Source of the DNA: Nemertoderma westbladi
Taxonomy: Eukaryota; Xenacoelomorpha; Nemertodermatida; Nemertodermatidae
Length of the DNA stretch: 58,082 bases
Direction of reading: 5' to 3'
Assembly (NCBI GenBank): GCA_032718475.1
Contig: JAUCBJ010000425.1
Location: forward strand, 1-58,082
Shown: positions 1 through 10,224 of the stretch, piece after piece
Layout: every line of letters begins with the position of its first letter
How positions within the stretch are numbered: position 1 is the stretch's first letter
The notes under the pieces: model-generated
Told to the model about the DNA's origin: nothing
Database searches by the model: none
Seen by the model: only the letters and a program-made list of their open reading frames with translations
Translations under genes and position numbers: made by a program

Positions 1-1
1 A

Positions 2-1264
2 ATGGCGTTAAAATTTATTGGACATCCAGATGGATTAAGACAAGTTTGGGATACACTAAACATCAGGTATGGTAATAGGACTAACATAGCTAGGTATTTA
101 TATGCGAAATTAATGGCGCCCCGAAAGTTTCTTAGCAGCGGGATTATAGAGTTTTCCGATGAGATTCAGGAGATCTGTAGACAACTAGATTGGTTAGGTA
201 AGTCTCATGAATACCAGAATTCTATGGTTGTAGGAGCCTTAGCATCTACTTTGCCCAAGGGTGGAGTAGGTACACGCTGGGACAAGAAGGTGTTATATAT
301 GATGGAACAACAACAACGAGACCCTACCATGGCTGATCTCATGTCATTCTTAGATGGAGAAGTGAAATTACAGCTCCTAAGACAGTCCAGAGAGAAGACA
401 CTGGAAAACAAGGTAAGTGAGAAACCCGTTTCTAGGAGAAGGGTAACACCAGTATGTTATACCGACGACGGTGAAAGCCAAACTTCTCAAGGAGAGGACA
501 GCGGGAAAGACACTGACAGATCTTATGTCAATAAAATGCCTAAAGATCAGGTAAGTAAATCCGAGTCTCGACCCAATGACAGAAGGGAACCGGTACAAAA
601 AACCCCTCCTACGTCTCCTAAAAGAATTCAGGTGAGAAAGCCCGAGGAAAGAACAAGTGTGCACCACATAGCACAGGTTAAAGTAAGTAACATCAAGCCG
701 AAATGTGTGCTGTGCGACGGGCCCCACCGTTTAAATGCGTGTGATAAATTCCTGAGGAAATCACTCGAGGATAGACGTGAAGTCATGTGGGATAAGCGGT
801 TGTGTTATAATTGCCTCAGACGAGGACACCAACGGCGAACCTGTAACTCCGACGCAAGGTGTGCAAAGTGCGGCGCAAAACATCATATCTTGTTGCACAC
901 GGAATTCGAACGAAACAGCCCGAGTCAGGTAAGTGAGTCCGAACTACATGTCCAATTCAGTGATGTGAACGACACTGATCAATCTGAGATGGAAGGATTC
1001 TATACGGACGAGTTCTCCGATCAAAACGAATCCTGTTACCTAATAAACACCACCGCAGTGTATCGAGCACTCGTACATGAGAAAGACACAGACAGCGACC
1101 TTACCTTAACCACTTCTGAACGACAACCACCTTGGAAAGAGACATCTTCCAATGTAGGGATCCGAGAGTTTCCTGTGGTGCAAGTAAGGGTTCACGGACC
1201 TAAGACGGAGTTATGTAGTGAACGCCCTCCTGGACTCCGGCAGCACAGGAACATTCATCGATAA
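2..1264 (+). CDS. gag: BEL/Pao Gag polyprotein (5' partial)
   Basis: Gag forms the capsid-like particle and binds element RNA. The first about 130 residues match the conserved BEL/Pao gag region (DUF1759-type, with the motif GALASTLPKG near residue 80). Residues about 130-230 are a polar, low-complexity linker. Three zinc-knuckle-like clusters follow: C235-x2-C-x3-H-x4-C, C268-x2-C-x4-H-x4-C and C287-x2-C-x3-HH. The frame is open at the window edge, so the ATG at position 2 need not be the true start. Its end overlaps the next ORF by 47 bp in a different frame; the protease motif lies in that other frame, so either a frameshift mutation or programmed frameshifting lies near 1205-1218. Seven phase-0 splice-donor-like sequences lie in and just after this ORF. 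Confidence 0.85.
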   Translation: MALKFIGHPDGLRQVWDTLNIRYGNRTNIARYLYAKLMAPRKFLSSGIIEFSDEIQEICRQLDWLGKSHEYQNSMVVGALASTLPKGGVGTRWDKKVLYMMEQQQRDPTMADLMSFLDGEVKLQLLRQSREKTLENKVSEKPVSRRRVTPVCYTDDGESQTSQGEDSGKDTDRSYVNKMPKDQVSKSESRPNDRREPVQKTPPTSPKRIQVRKPEERTSVHHIAQVKVSNIKPKCVLCDGPHRLNACDKFLRKSLEDRREVMWDKRLCYNCLRRGHQRRTCNSDARCAKCGAKHHILLHTEFERNSPSQVSESELHVQFSDVNDTDQSEMEGFYTDEFSDQNESCYLINTTAVYRALVHEKDTDSDLTLTTSERQPPWKETSSNVGIREFPVVQVRVHGPKTELCSERPPGLRQHRNIHR

Positions 1265-2444
1265 AGAGCTAGCCGAAGATATATTTGCTGGACAACTCAA
1301 GTTCCAAACTAAGCTCAACATGTCTGGCATAATGCAAGTTTGGAAATCTACAATAACAGCTGATTATTATGTAGGCGCGTTGTCCACCCCACAAGACGAA
1401 CTAGGAGAACATAGCATAAGGTCAGTGAAAATGGTGGCTATAAAGAACTTCGCTACTACTCAAGCAGACCTTTATAATTGGGACGAGGATGAGAGCATCC
1501 AACATCTTAACATACCTCGATTCCAGACTGATTACCCTGGAGTGCAAATACTCATCGGCCAAAACGCGCATGAGGCGCTGGAGACATTAGAGAAACGGCC
1601 TGCTCAACCGCAGCCCCTACAGACCTATGCGGTAAGAACTAGAGTAGGTTGGTACCTTACTGGACCTTCCCGTAGAACGCTCAGGGAAAGACTGCTTCAA
1701 GATCGCGTCTGCCAGGTGAGTGAATGGGAAGATGATACTAGTGAGGGAGACGACCCAACTGAGGGAACACCACACTCCTCAGATAATGACAATCTTAGCT
1801 CCAATGTAGATCAATGGAGATATTGCCCCAAGAAGTTTAATCCAACGGACATCGCTTCCAGAGGAGCAACTCCTCAAGAACTGACAGATACTATAGACCG
1901 GTTAGGTGAACCCGACTTCCTGAGTAAGGAGAATGAATGGCCTCCCCATCTTACTCCGACTGAGATTAGACCAGCCAAGGGAGCGGAGAAAGTCGAACCT
2001 GAAACCCGGACGGGTGGATCGGAGTTATTTGAACCCGGGATAGATCTGTCGGTATTACATGTTGCCAGGGACGACGCCGTGGATCTGGGCCTCCCCTCCG
2101 CGAGTGGATCCTTCATGAAGATCAGAGAGAGCGATTGGAGCTCTGGAACATCAGACGTCTCGCAGGGACTCTCACCTCTCCTGCAGAGAGCGACGGACCA
2201 CTATAGCTCCTGGAATCGGCTTTGTGACGCCGTCATATACTTTGAGCGATGTTTCTATCGTCACTATTCCAGGACGAAGAGGAAACCTGGAATTGTATTC
2301 AGGATGCAGCGACTCAATCACCCAGTCGGTCGTTTGTGTTTATCGGAAGGGAATGGAGGACTCTCCGGAAACTGTGGAAGGCAAGATTCTCTTCCCACGA
2401 CCACCTCCCTAATCCTTCAAACATCTAGGGACTCCATAACGTAA
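1218..2444 (+). pseudogene. pol: BEL/Pao protease joined to pre-integrase linker, reverse transcriptase deleted
   Basis: The frame opens with LLDSGSTGTFI, the D-S-G active-site motif of a retroviral-type aspartic protease. It continues with the conserved LIGQN motif (near residue 115) and a TRVGWYLTG-like sequence (near residue 145), which in intact BEL/Pao elements comes just before the reverse transcriptase. At about residue 198 the protein jumps to WRYCPKKFNPTDIASRG, the signature of the end of the RNase H region, then to a YSSWNRL motif that normally comes before integrase. About 2 kb of pol is therefore missing, yet the frame stays open across the join. The last about 60 residues have no clear match. 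The GTG at 1218 is only the first possible start after the frame change; the true product would be made by frameshift from gag. Confidence 0.75.
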
Positions 2445-4103
2445 CAACATATGGAGTGGGTGTGTGACTCTATTATTTTATATTATTTTATTATTTTTAT
2501 ATTTATGTATGTATTACTATGTAATTCTATTATAATCGTTTTCTTTAATTTTATTCAGTAGAATGTTATTTTAGCGATTATTTAGTAGATTAGTGCAATA
2601 TATATTCGCGTTTATTACTTAATTACGTATATATTATATTTAATGCGACGGCAAGAAATAATTCTTTTCCTTCTTCCTTACTGTCCGTATTACATTACAA
2701 ATACGTAGCTACAGTAAGATGAAATGTCCTTACTTATTAAAGTACAATAAAGCCACTACTATATTCAAGTATTATTGGTAGGCAGAGTATTAGGAATGCA
2801 AAGTTCAGATCCTCGTGTCTCGGCTAAACCAAGCTCTGGGTAGACCTTGGAAACGACTTGCCTCTTCACACTGACATTGCTTCGTGCGATATTGCTCTCA
2901 TACCGTATATTAAATAATACATATAGTAGCGTGATGTCCCTTTAACAGTAGCGTATAACGCCAAATAAATCTGTTAAACCCTTTGACCATCTGTAATTCT
3001 AGTCGATTAAGATATCGTGGCACCCACCGATATACTTGAAAGACAAATTATAGAATCAGTGGTTAACGTCCCCAGACAAGTTCTGGAATAAATCGGTGCC
3101 CATCTCAAATATTAATTAGTTAATATTTACAAATCAAATAAGTCAAAATCTGTAAAATCCAGATCCTTCAACAATTCTAGTCAATTAAGATATCGTAGCA
3201 TTTACCGATATTCTTAAAAAAGACAATTGTCATAGAATTAAGGATCTTGTGTCCCTAGACATGTTCTAGAATCAAAATATGCCCATTTAATTATCAAATA
3301 ATAAAATTTCAGGGAATAAATTTAAATTCATGTCTTTTAATGAATTTAATAAATTGCCATTTTACGCGATTTATAACATTCCCAAAATTCCATTAATTAA
3401 TAGATCAAGGGAGCGGAGATTTATATTATTATGCGTATGCGTGTACGAAAGTCTCCCAAACATAGTTAATAGCCGATAAAATTCGTAAAGTCATGTATAA
3501 ACAGGACATTGACTATTAAAGAATTACTATTAAATAACATCCCAGATCTGTATGCATTGGAATCACCCTAATTCTACCGCTAGCTTTGCATAATGTCACC
3601 ATAGCAACAACCACGCTAGAATTAGAATTGAGTTAAACGAACAATAGAAAGCTTGTCCCATTGAATATCATAGGGAATAAATAGCGCACTACTAGTATCC
3701 AAGGATACATAATAATACAGTGACATTCTGGAAGGCATTGACTAACGGACAAATGGCCCGAATGTGTGTAATTTGTGACAAGTTGTGTGTGTGGTATTTG
3801 TGAGTTTATAGGTGAATGTTACTGCTAAGGTGTGTTTACAGTAGCTATAGTCGCAATCGTAAAAGTAACCTAACTCTCCAAGGAAAACCTGAAGTACATC
3901 TAAGCCTTTGGGACGGACAGTCGAGTGACTTGTGCCGGTTGTCGTTGTCGTTGTGCGGCTACGTCGTTGGCGAAAGTACAGCGGCGGCGACACATCGGCG
4001 CTGAGGATCTCGTACTGTCCGGGGGTTAATTGGAGTAGGCAGCGACGCTCGCTAGCCTAAATATAAACTCATTATAATATGGATAAACTCACATATAGCA
4101 GAT
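2445..4103. other. Non-coding AT-rich region after the BEL element
   Basis: No convincing gene. The AT-rich stretch 2460-2650 is followed by AATAAA-type signals near 2747 and 2961. Part of this may be the 3' untranslated region or LTR of the BEL element, but I found no matching second LTR. A 178-bp imperfect duplication is listed separately. The GC-richer piece 3900-4060 with a GTCCGGGGG motif could be the end of an LTR next to a primer-binding site of a second element; this is a guess. Confidence 0.4.
2996..3300. repeat. Imperfect tandem duplication, period about 178 bp
   Basis: The sequence starting ATTCTAGTCGATTAAGATAT at 2996 returns in diverged form at 3174. Both copies continue with a CGATAT block, an AGACAA block, a CCC-AGACA-GTTCT block and a final TGCCCAT followed by an AATTA-rich tail. 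Roughly three quarters of positions agree by eye. The second copy is shortened by the end of the similarity. Confidence 0.65.
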
Positions 4104-4525
4104 ATGACGGAGTTGATAGCAGATGGTCTTAGTATCGGGGAGCGATATACTCTACCTTTGCAGGCGTTTGTCGATGGCTTGATGTGCGGCGACGCTGATC
4201 CAACTACTGCGGAGGACGATGGTTGTTATATCGAACCGCCAATGTCCCAGGAGCAACTTGTGCGTGAATTGGATTATAGAAAGTTCACTGCTCACTACAC
4301 GCATCGTAATGGTACGTATATGGACTTCTTGACCACTGGTCATCCTATCGATTTACATAATACGGACTATGTCGACTATATATCCTGCCCAGCGGAGTCG
4401 GAACCATAAACGGAAATTCGAATGCGAAAATTCTATTCGAAATCGACTCGAAAGAAAAGACACTTAAGAAACAAATGGACGCGGTAACTCCAACGTATAT
4501 TTGGAATTCTTGATAGAAGCATTGT
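4104..4525 (+). pseudogene. Unidentified relic ORF, possibly retroelement-derived
   Basis: An ATG at 4104 opens a 101-codon frame to 4409. The reading appears to continue in another frame to a double stop near 4525, with a lysine- and asparagine-rich tail, as if one frameshift separated the two parts. I recognise no domain. Its place after an LTR-like sequence suggests the N-terminal part of a second LTR-element polyprotein, but there is no motif to prove it. Confidence 0.25.
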
Positions 4526-4529
4526 AACA

Positions 4530-5170
4530 ACAAATAAATATCACCCGCGTTTACCCTACCAGACGTGCGTCTTTGGTATTATTACGATAAATGCCCTAGA
4601 CCCAACTAATAAACGGAAAGACATAAACATCCACGTAAACCGAAACTTGTTGATGTATCACCTATGCTCACTCGGCTCGAACGATCCTGGAGTAAACCTA
4701 CGATCAGAGTCCCGGAATACTCGGTCAAACCTCCTCATTCCTTAGTTGGACCTCAGACCTGCGATCTTGGTGGTGTCGCGGATCCTCGCGGACTGTATTC
4801 ACTGTTCAAAGATCTAGTGCTACCCTAACAATTAATCGGTAACACTCCGGCAGTGATTTCTAGCTAGCCGCCCATCTTACCTAGCCAGATTGTGACGCGG
4901 ACACCTAATATCACTATCCAACCGTATGGTCGTCCACGTTTAACGCGATACAACCCCTCATCACGGTGAAGGAGAGCGTTGTACGAAACGAGTTAAACGC
5001 TATTTTATAAAGATCAAAAGGGAAACCTGCGTTTGTTCAGATAAACGTAAGTTATACCAGTGAGTCCAATCGATAAACGAATTGGCCTTATCTCAATTCA
5101 ATTGGGAAATCCAGAATCTCTAAGAAGTTATCGAACTTGGACGATCCTATTCTCTGCGAGAGTTTTTGGA
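4530..5170. other. Intergenic stretch without recognisable genes
   Basis: Short interrupted frames only. Codon-like stretches occur but stops fall in every frame, as expected for old retroelement sequence. No repeat or RNA signature was seen. Confidence 0.4.
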
Positions 5171-5173
5171 TGA

Positions 5174-5389
5174 ACGTATCCAGCTACGAGCGGAGGAAAA
5201 TCAGCTCGAGGAGAAGCATATCGAAACGGCAGATACCTCGACCACAATCCTACACCTTCTGATGCAATCATATTGCACCCTTCACCCAGGAGTTATGGCC
5301 CTCCTAGTAAAGTGGCTCCCCCCAAAGAGAAAAAGACTCTTGCTAGCCTCAAAAAACTGCGTAAACGCCGTCTGCGTAAGAAAGACTAA
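5174..5389 (+). pseudogene. C-terminal ORF fragment with a strongly basic tail
   Basis: This 71-codon frame has no start codon. It begins just after a TGA and ends in a proline-rich part followed by a Lys/Arg-rich tail (KKLRKRRLRKKD) and TAA. Such tails are common at the C-terminus of nucleic-acid-binding retroelement proteins. An overlapping ATG-initiated frame at 5166-5519 looks less protein-like. The family cannot be stated. Confidence 0.25.
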
Positions 5390-5519
5390 CTGTTTAGAGT
5401 ATCGTTATGTTTTAGAAACTGTGATTTTTATATTTTATAGACTGAAAATCCCATTTTCTGGGAGCGGTGTAAAAGCCTTTGCTGAATTGCCCCGTTATTT
5501 TTATTATCTTTTACATTAA

Positions 5520-6730
5520 AATACTCTGTAGTTGATTTAATAAGTGTAAGAGACCGTATTATTGCTGTATCGGTGTTTTTAGAGGATCTAAGACCTATTT
5601 CCTCCGTATGTGTACTGTGAAAGGCATATTTTGTGATTCTATGGCAATTCGTGACGCAAAGGGGTGATAGCTACTCTTGAACAGTAGTTACTATGACTAC
5701 GGTTAACAGCTGACATTCATACGTGTTGATTTCCTTTGTTCTACGGCGTCTCTCAGTTCAGTCAGCCAATGAGAGCGTTTTTGTGGCTCCTTGTACAGAA
5801 AATTTCCGAGAAATGACGCAATGCCTATGTGCAGTGTTTACATTCAGTCTTGAGCCAAAGAAAGAACGGCTTGGAAGTATTTTGTGCTATACTGTCTTTT
5901 AGTCTTACACTAGTAGGTTTAATTATAAAGGGCATATATCCTTTAACGCATCTAATGACTACTGATAACTTATCATACATCCTGACTGCTGAAACATTGC
6001 AAACTCATAACAATCAGTGTTCAGTTGTTGTTTTATACTGCTATTTACTGTCAGTTCTTCATAATATGGTTGATGAATTATTATATTTGGAATAACGATA
6101 AATAACCCCGAAACCCAATGTTCTTGATATACCGAAGGTAAGAGAGAAGGGTTACAGATAAACGATTGTGACTTATGTTAAAGTGGTTTGAAGTGAATCC
6201 AATGTTATTTGATAGACCCTACATGATTCAGTCTGTGTTCCTTTTATATGTGACTAAAATCAGTGAAGATTGGCAGATTAGTGTGCAGTATTGTGCAGCA
6301 TTGTGTATGAGTGAGTCTGTTAAAGAAGCAATTCCTAAAGAATGCGCCATATATGTGAATTATAATTAAGCCATATCGTTGTGAGTAGTTTAAGTCATAA
6401 CTCTGTTTATAGATAAAGCGCCACGTCCTAAAGGAACTGTTAATATTACCGAAGGTGAATAATATTGTCAGAGATTATATAATACTGTCAGTCGAATAAT
6501 ACATTAGGCTTACATAGCAATAAAAATTAAACCGTCGAACCCAATCTCCCGGGAATATCCAGCGGGTGAATGGTCGCGCACGGATTGGTTTCGACTAGTG
6601 TAGTGAATCAAATACTTGTCATAGACTAAAAAGCGATTTATTATCTAGAAGACATTCTAATTTGGCGGGTTAAACTGCCAAAGGTCTGAAAGCGCGAACA
6701 GCTATAGACCCAGGGCGATGTAGGTGATTG
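5520..6730. other. Non-coding region with a CCAAT-box-like motif
   Basis: No convincing coding sequence. At about 5763 there is CAGCCAATGAGAGCG, a good match to an animal CCAAT (NF-Y) box, with TGACGCAAT, similar to an ATF/C-EBP site, about 45 bp downstream at 5813. Together they could belong to a promoter for the plus-strand gene starting near 7051, or to an old LTR. Two short ATG frames (5829-6095, 6175-6369) have no recognisable content. Confidence 0.3.
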
Positions 6731-6734
6731 ATGC

Positions 6735-6882
6735 AGACTTGCATTAAATCTCCCAGGAATGTTAAAAATGCATGGTGATGCACTCCATCAGTAGCTGCTT
6801 GTAGATTGTGGTAGAAATTTTCCACCTACTCTACAGGGGCAACACTAGTTGGAGAGTAGCACACAATCAGAACCACCTTAGG
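6735..6882 (-). mobile_element. RTE LINE endonuclease fragment
   Basis: Read on the minus strand, this piece gives VLIVCYSPTS followed by a FYHNLQAA-like helix and a FLTFLGD motif. These match the order CYSPTN, FYEEL, GDLNAQIG in the better preserved RTE copy at 50545-52960. One in-frame stop is present, so it is a dead fragment. It lies head-to-tail against a plus-strand RTE piece that follows. Confidence 0.6.
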
Positions 6883-6924
6883 AAACTTCTTAGCCAGTCT
6901 TCCATAACATGAGAAGTGGCAACG

Positions 6925-7065
6925 GATGATGCAGTTAGAGAATACATGGTGACATTATATTCGCCGTGAGGACCAGCCAGTACATTATCTTGTGCTTTGG
7001 CGGCCTCATTGACTGAATAAGCATGGTAGACAGCCCATGACTTTCATAAGATGCCTCTTAAAACA
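6925..7065 (+). mobile_element. RTE LINE C-terminal fragment
   Basis: The plus strand from 6955 to 7065 (CGCCGTGAGGACCAGCCAGT onward) is the reverse complement of the 3' coding part of the RTE copies at 30930-32063 and 45106-45494, at roughly 85-90% identity by eye. It encodes a degraded HYIRREDQPVHYLVLW segment, with stops. The fragment ends next to, or includes, the ATG at 7051 proposed as the start of the host gene. Confidence 0.75.
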
Positions 7066-7077
7066 TCATTAAATAAG
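7051..7077 (+). CDS. Possible first coding exon of the host gene
   Basis: The ATG at 7051 opens nine codons ending in AAG, directly before GTAAGT, a strong donor. The exon ends in phase 0 and the next exon begins in phase 0. An in-frame stop lies about 25 bp upstream, so this ATG would be the first. The ATG itself lies within RTE-derived sequence, which would make the start codon transposon-derived. It could equally be chance, with the real 5' exons upstream. Confidence 0.3.
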
Positions 7078-7174
7078 GTAAGTTGCTAATTAAATCAAAT
7101 CAATATTCCAATAAAATGAGTTTTAGTTTATTCCTCTACACATTCACTCCTCACTACATTCTCTACACCTACAG

Positions 7175-7385
7175 GCATTTTCCAATATCGAATCCAGAAT
7201 TGCCAACGAATATCTCGACCGATTGGCTTCCATTGAGGGACGGTTGCAAACGTTACGGAAACCTCATAACTGGATTGGTCCCCTAATCGAAGCAGCCCGT
7301 CACAAAACCCATCCGCTAGGGGTTCCATTGAGTTTGGTCTTTGCGTCTATAATTGATACTAACACGGCGTGGGCTAATAGTCAAG
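7175..7385 (+). CDS. Host gene exon (unknown protein)
   Basis: A long pyrimidine-rich tract (7130-7172) ends in CACCTACAG, followed by 211 nt open in one frame, then CAAG/GTAAGT. The 70 encoded residues begin AFSNIESRIANEYLDRL and look like a normal globular protein with amphipathic helices, containing HNWIGPLIEAARHKTHPLG. It ends one base into a codon, and the exon at 9156 supplies exactly the two missing bases (a glycine codon). The family is not recognised. Confidence 0.6.
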
Positions 7386-7440
7386 GTAAGTGTGCGAGAA
7401 ATGTGGGGGGGGGGGGTTATCATTTATAAGTATGTTTATA

Positions 7441-7735
7441 TAGCCACATGAACCCTGAGCCCAATGTTTAGAGTGTGTCGTGGCGGTCGTGGGTTCGATC
7501 CCTGCATGAGGACCACGGCGGTTTTCGTTTCGGCACAAATGCTTTAAAGGGAATAGCCATAGGATTAATCTCTACCTTGCATCTTTAAATAGTAGCTAAA
7601 TTAGTACTGGTGTTTCATCTGGGGAGTATTAATTGTTCTGGGGGGACCGCACTGTAATTTCAGACTATCAGACTTTGTGCATAATCCCTGGCCCAACGGC
7701 TGAATAAAACTTAACTTTTACTTAACTTGTTTAAT
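7441..7735 (+). mobile_element. tRNA-derived SINE in an intron
   Basis: GGTTCGATCCC at about 7492 is a near-perfect RNA polymerase III B box. A degenerate A box (TGAGCCCAATGTTTAGAG) lies about 35 bp upstream at the expected spacing. The remainder is an unrelated body ending in a short repeated CTTAACTTTTA-type tail near 7735. It does not fold as a complete tRNA gene, so I call it a SINE. It lies just before the CTG array, in the same intron. Confidence 0.6.
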
Positions 7736-7773
7736 CCATTGTGACTAAACAAACAAACACGTCATTATATTCC

Positions 7774-9109
<1,336 letters not shown>

Positions 9110-9155
9110 ACGTTTAATGAGCTGTTTTAGTAATTATAAACAACATCTCTCACAG

Positions 9156-9274
9156 GTATCAACTACCATACGCGTTGCTATGACTACTCACTTAAACGGT
9201 CGCTATCTTTACATGAAACTATGTGTGTGTATCTCGGTCCTGATTGTGGATTGGAAACTGAAAGTTATTTGAGG
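9156..9274 (+). CDS. Host gene exon (unknown protein)
   Basis: The acceptor CATCTCTCACAG is followed by 119 open nucleotides and GAGG/GTAAGT. With the leftover base of the previous exon it makes exactly 40 codons, beginning GINYHTRCYDYSLKRS and ending TESYLR, in phase 0. Four cysteines occur in the exon, with no metal-binding pattern I can name. The exon follows the CTG array by about 45 bp. Confidence 0.6.
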
Positions 9275-9524
9275 GTAAGTTAACGACATGTTAGTTCTTC
9301 TTGCTGAGACTAAAGGCATTATAAAGGCCACTTGTTACAAATAATAATTTGTTTATAACTCATTATTCTAATTTATTAATATTTATATCACAACTTATAA
9401 CTATGTACTTGCACATGAGTTAACTATTGTGTTACATTACAATACAATATTACAATACAATTAAACATTGTAGTTCAGTTTATCAAAAAAAAGTGAAGTA
9501 AAAAGTTTCACATCTCCATTATAG

Positions 9525-9604
9525 GTTTGGTAATGATATCGGTACCGACCGTGAAGAATTTTGTTATATTTACAATGAAATCGTAGGAAGTCTTTCTTAC
9601 TACT
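9525..9604 (+). CDS. Possible extra or alternative exon, phase problem
   Basis: An open 80-nt segment between TATAG and GTAAGT encodes FGNDIGTDREEFCYIYNEI and some more residues in one frame only. It needs two leftover bases from the previous exon, but the exon at 9156 ends in phase 0. Downstream it can join in phase to an internal AG at 9781-9782. Skipping it lets 9274 join 9758 directly in frame. It may be alternative, part of a form with an unseen microexon, or affected by a single-base error. Confidence 0.35.
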
Positions 9605-9757
9605 GTAAGTTATAATGAAGATGCATAAGGTACTAAACATTCAATGTTTGTTGTTGCTGTGAGGGAAATATTTTCCTCGATTCAATAACAATTATCTCAA
9701 CAACAATTAATTAAAAAGTTAAGCAGTTAAGAACAAAAATTATCTGCTCATTTTCAG

Positions 9758-9928
9758 CTTCATATTAACGACAAAACCACAGCTCGGCGTGTAGTACAAC
9801 TCTGTATGGATGAAATCAATAACACTGAGAACGGGAGCGCTGTATCCAGTGATACCAATGAGGTCAGGGAAGCGGAAACAGCCAATGAATGGCTAGAATT
9901 ATCCTTATTCGTCGTCCTATCAAATAAG
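9758..9928 (+). CDS. Host gene exon (unknown protein)
   Basis: TCTGCTCATTTTCAG is a strong acceptor. The 171 nt that follow are 57 whole codons in phase 0, ending AATAAG before GTTTGT. The encoded part starts LHINDKTTARRVVQLCMDE, has an acidic, Asn/Thr-rich middle (ENGSAVSSDTNEVREAE) and ends in a hydrophobic helix (LELSLFVVLSNK). It joins in frame to the exon at 41765. The following intron contains the minisatellite. Confidence 0.6.
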
Positions 9929-10224
9929 GTTTGTTCACATAACAGACCTAACATACATTCAGTACACATTTTTGGTACGCATATGTGCCAGTTAAGGCAG
10001 CATCCAGTTATCCTCAGACAAACAGTTTTTCTTATTGTTTTTGTTATTATCTTATTGGGTTATTATCTTTTTGTTATTGTTTTTTCTTATTATTTTGCCA
10101 TAGAACAAGATCATTCACAGACTGATCAATTATACAATGCCCCTTTCGAAGATCATTATCTCAGCGTAATTTTACTATGAAATTGATGGGCACCACTCTG
10201 CAGATTCGACGAAGGAGACTTGCC
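9929..10224. other. T-rich start of the large intron
   Basis: Contains repeated TTATTGTTTTT and TTATTATCTT runs between 10025 and 10100 and no gene. Tandem repeats of the large array begin around 10225. Confidence 0.5.

Larger units (their letters stand above)
1..2444 (+). mobile_element. BEL/Pao LTR retrotransposon, 5'-cut and internally deleted
   Basis: Order of parts seen: gag with zinc knuckles, aspartic protease, then a short piece from the end of the RNase H region and the linker before integrase. The reverse transcriptase, most of RNase H and the integrase are missing, so the copy cannot move by itself. The left end is cut by the window. No LTR could be recognised with confidence: coding similarity fades near position 2440 and AT-rich DNA follows. 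BEL/Pao elements are, as known, essentially restricted to animals, which supports a metazoan source. Assignment rests on the gag and protease motifs and on the segment before the integrase; I am fairly sure of the family but not of the lineage within it. Confidence 0.85.

Noticed and set aside
3742-4004. Overlapping short ORFs on both strands
   Set aside because: Mutually exclusive frames with serine/threonine-rich or random content and no recognisable family.
5829-6369. Two short ATG ORFs (88 and 64 codons)
   Set aside because: No domain, no splice context and low-complexity composition; likely chance frames in AT-rich DNA.
7480-7510. tRNA gene suggested by an A/B box pair
   Set aside because: No acceptor stem or complete cloverleaf could be formed; the boxes belong to a SINE. 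The same applies to 53690-53757.
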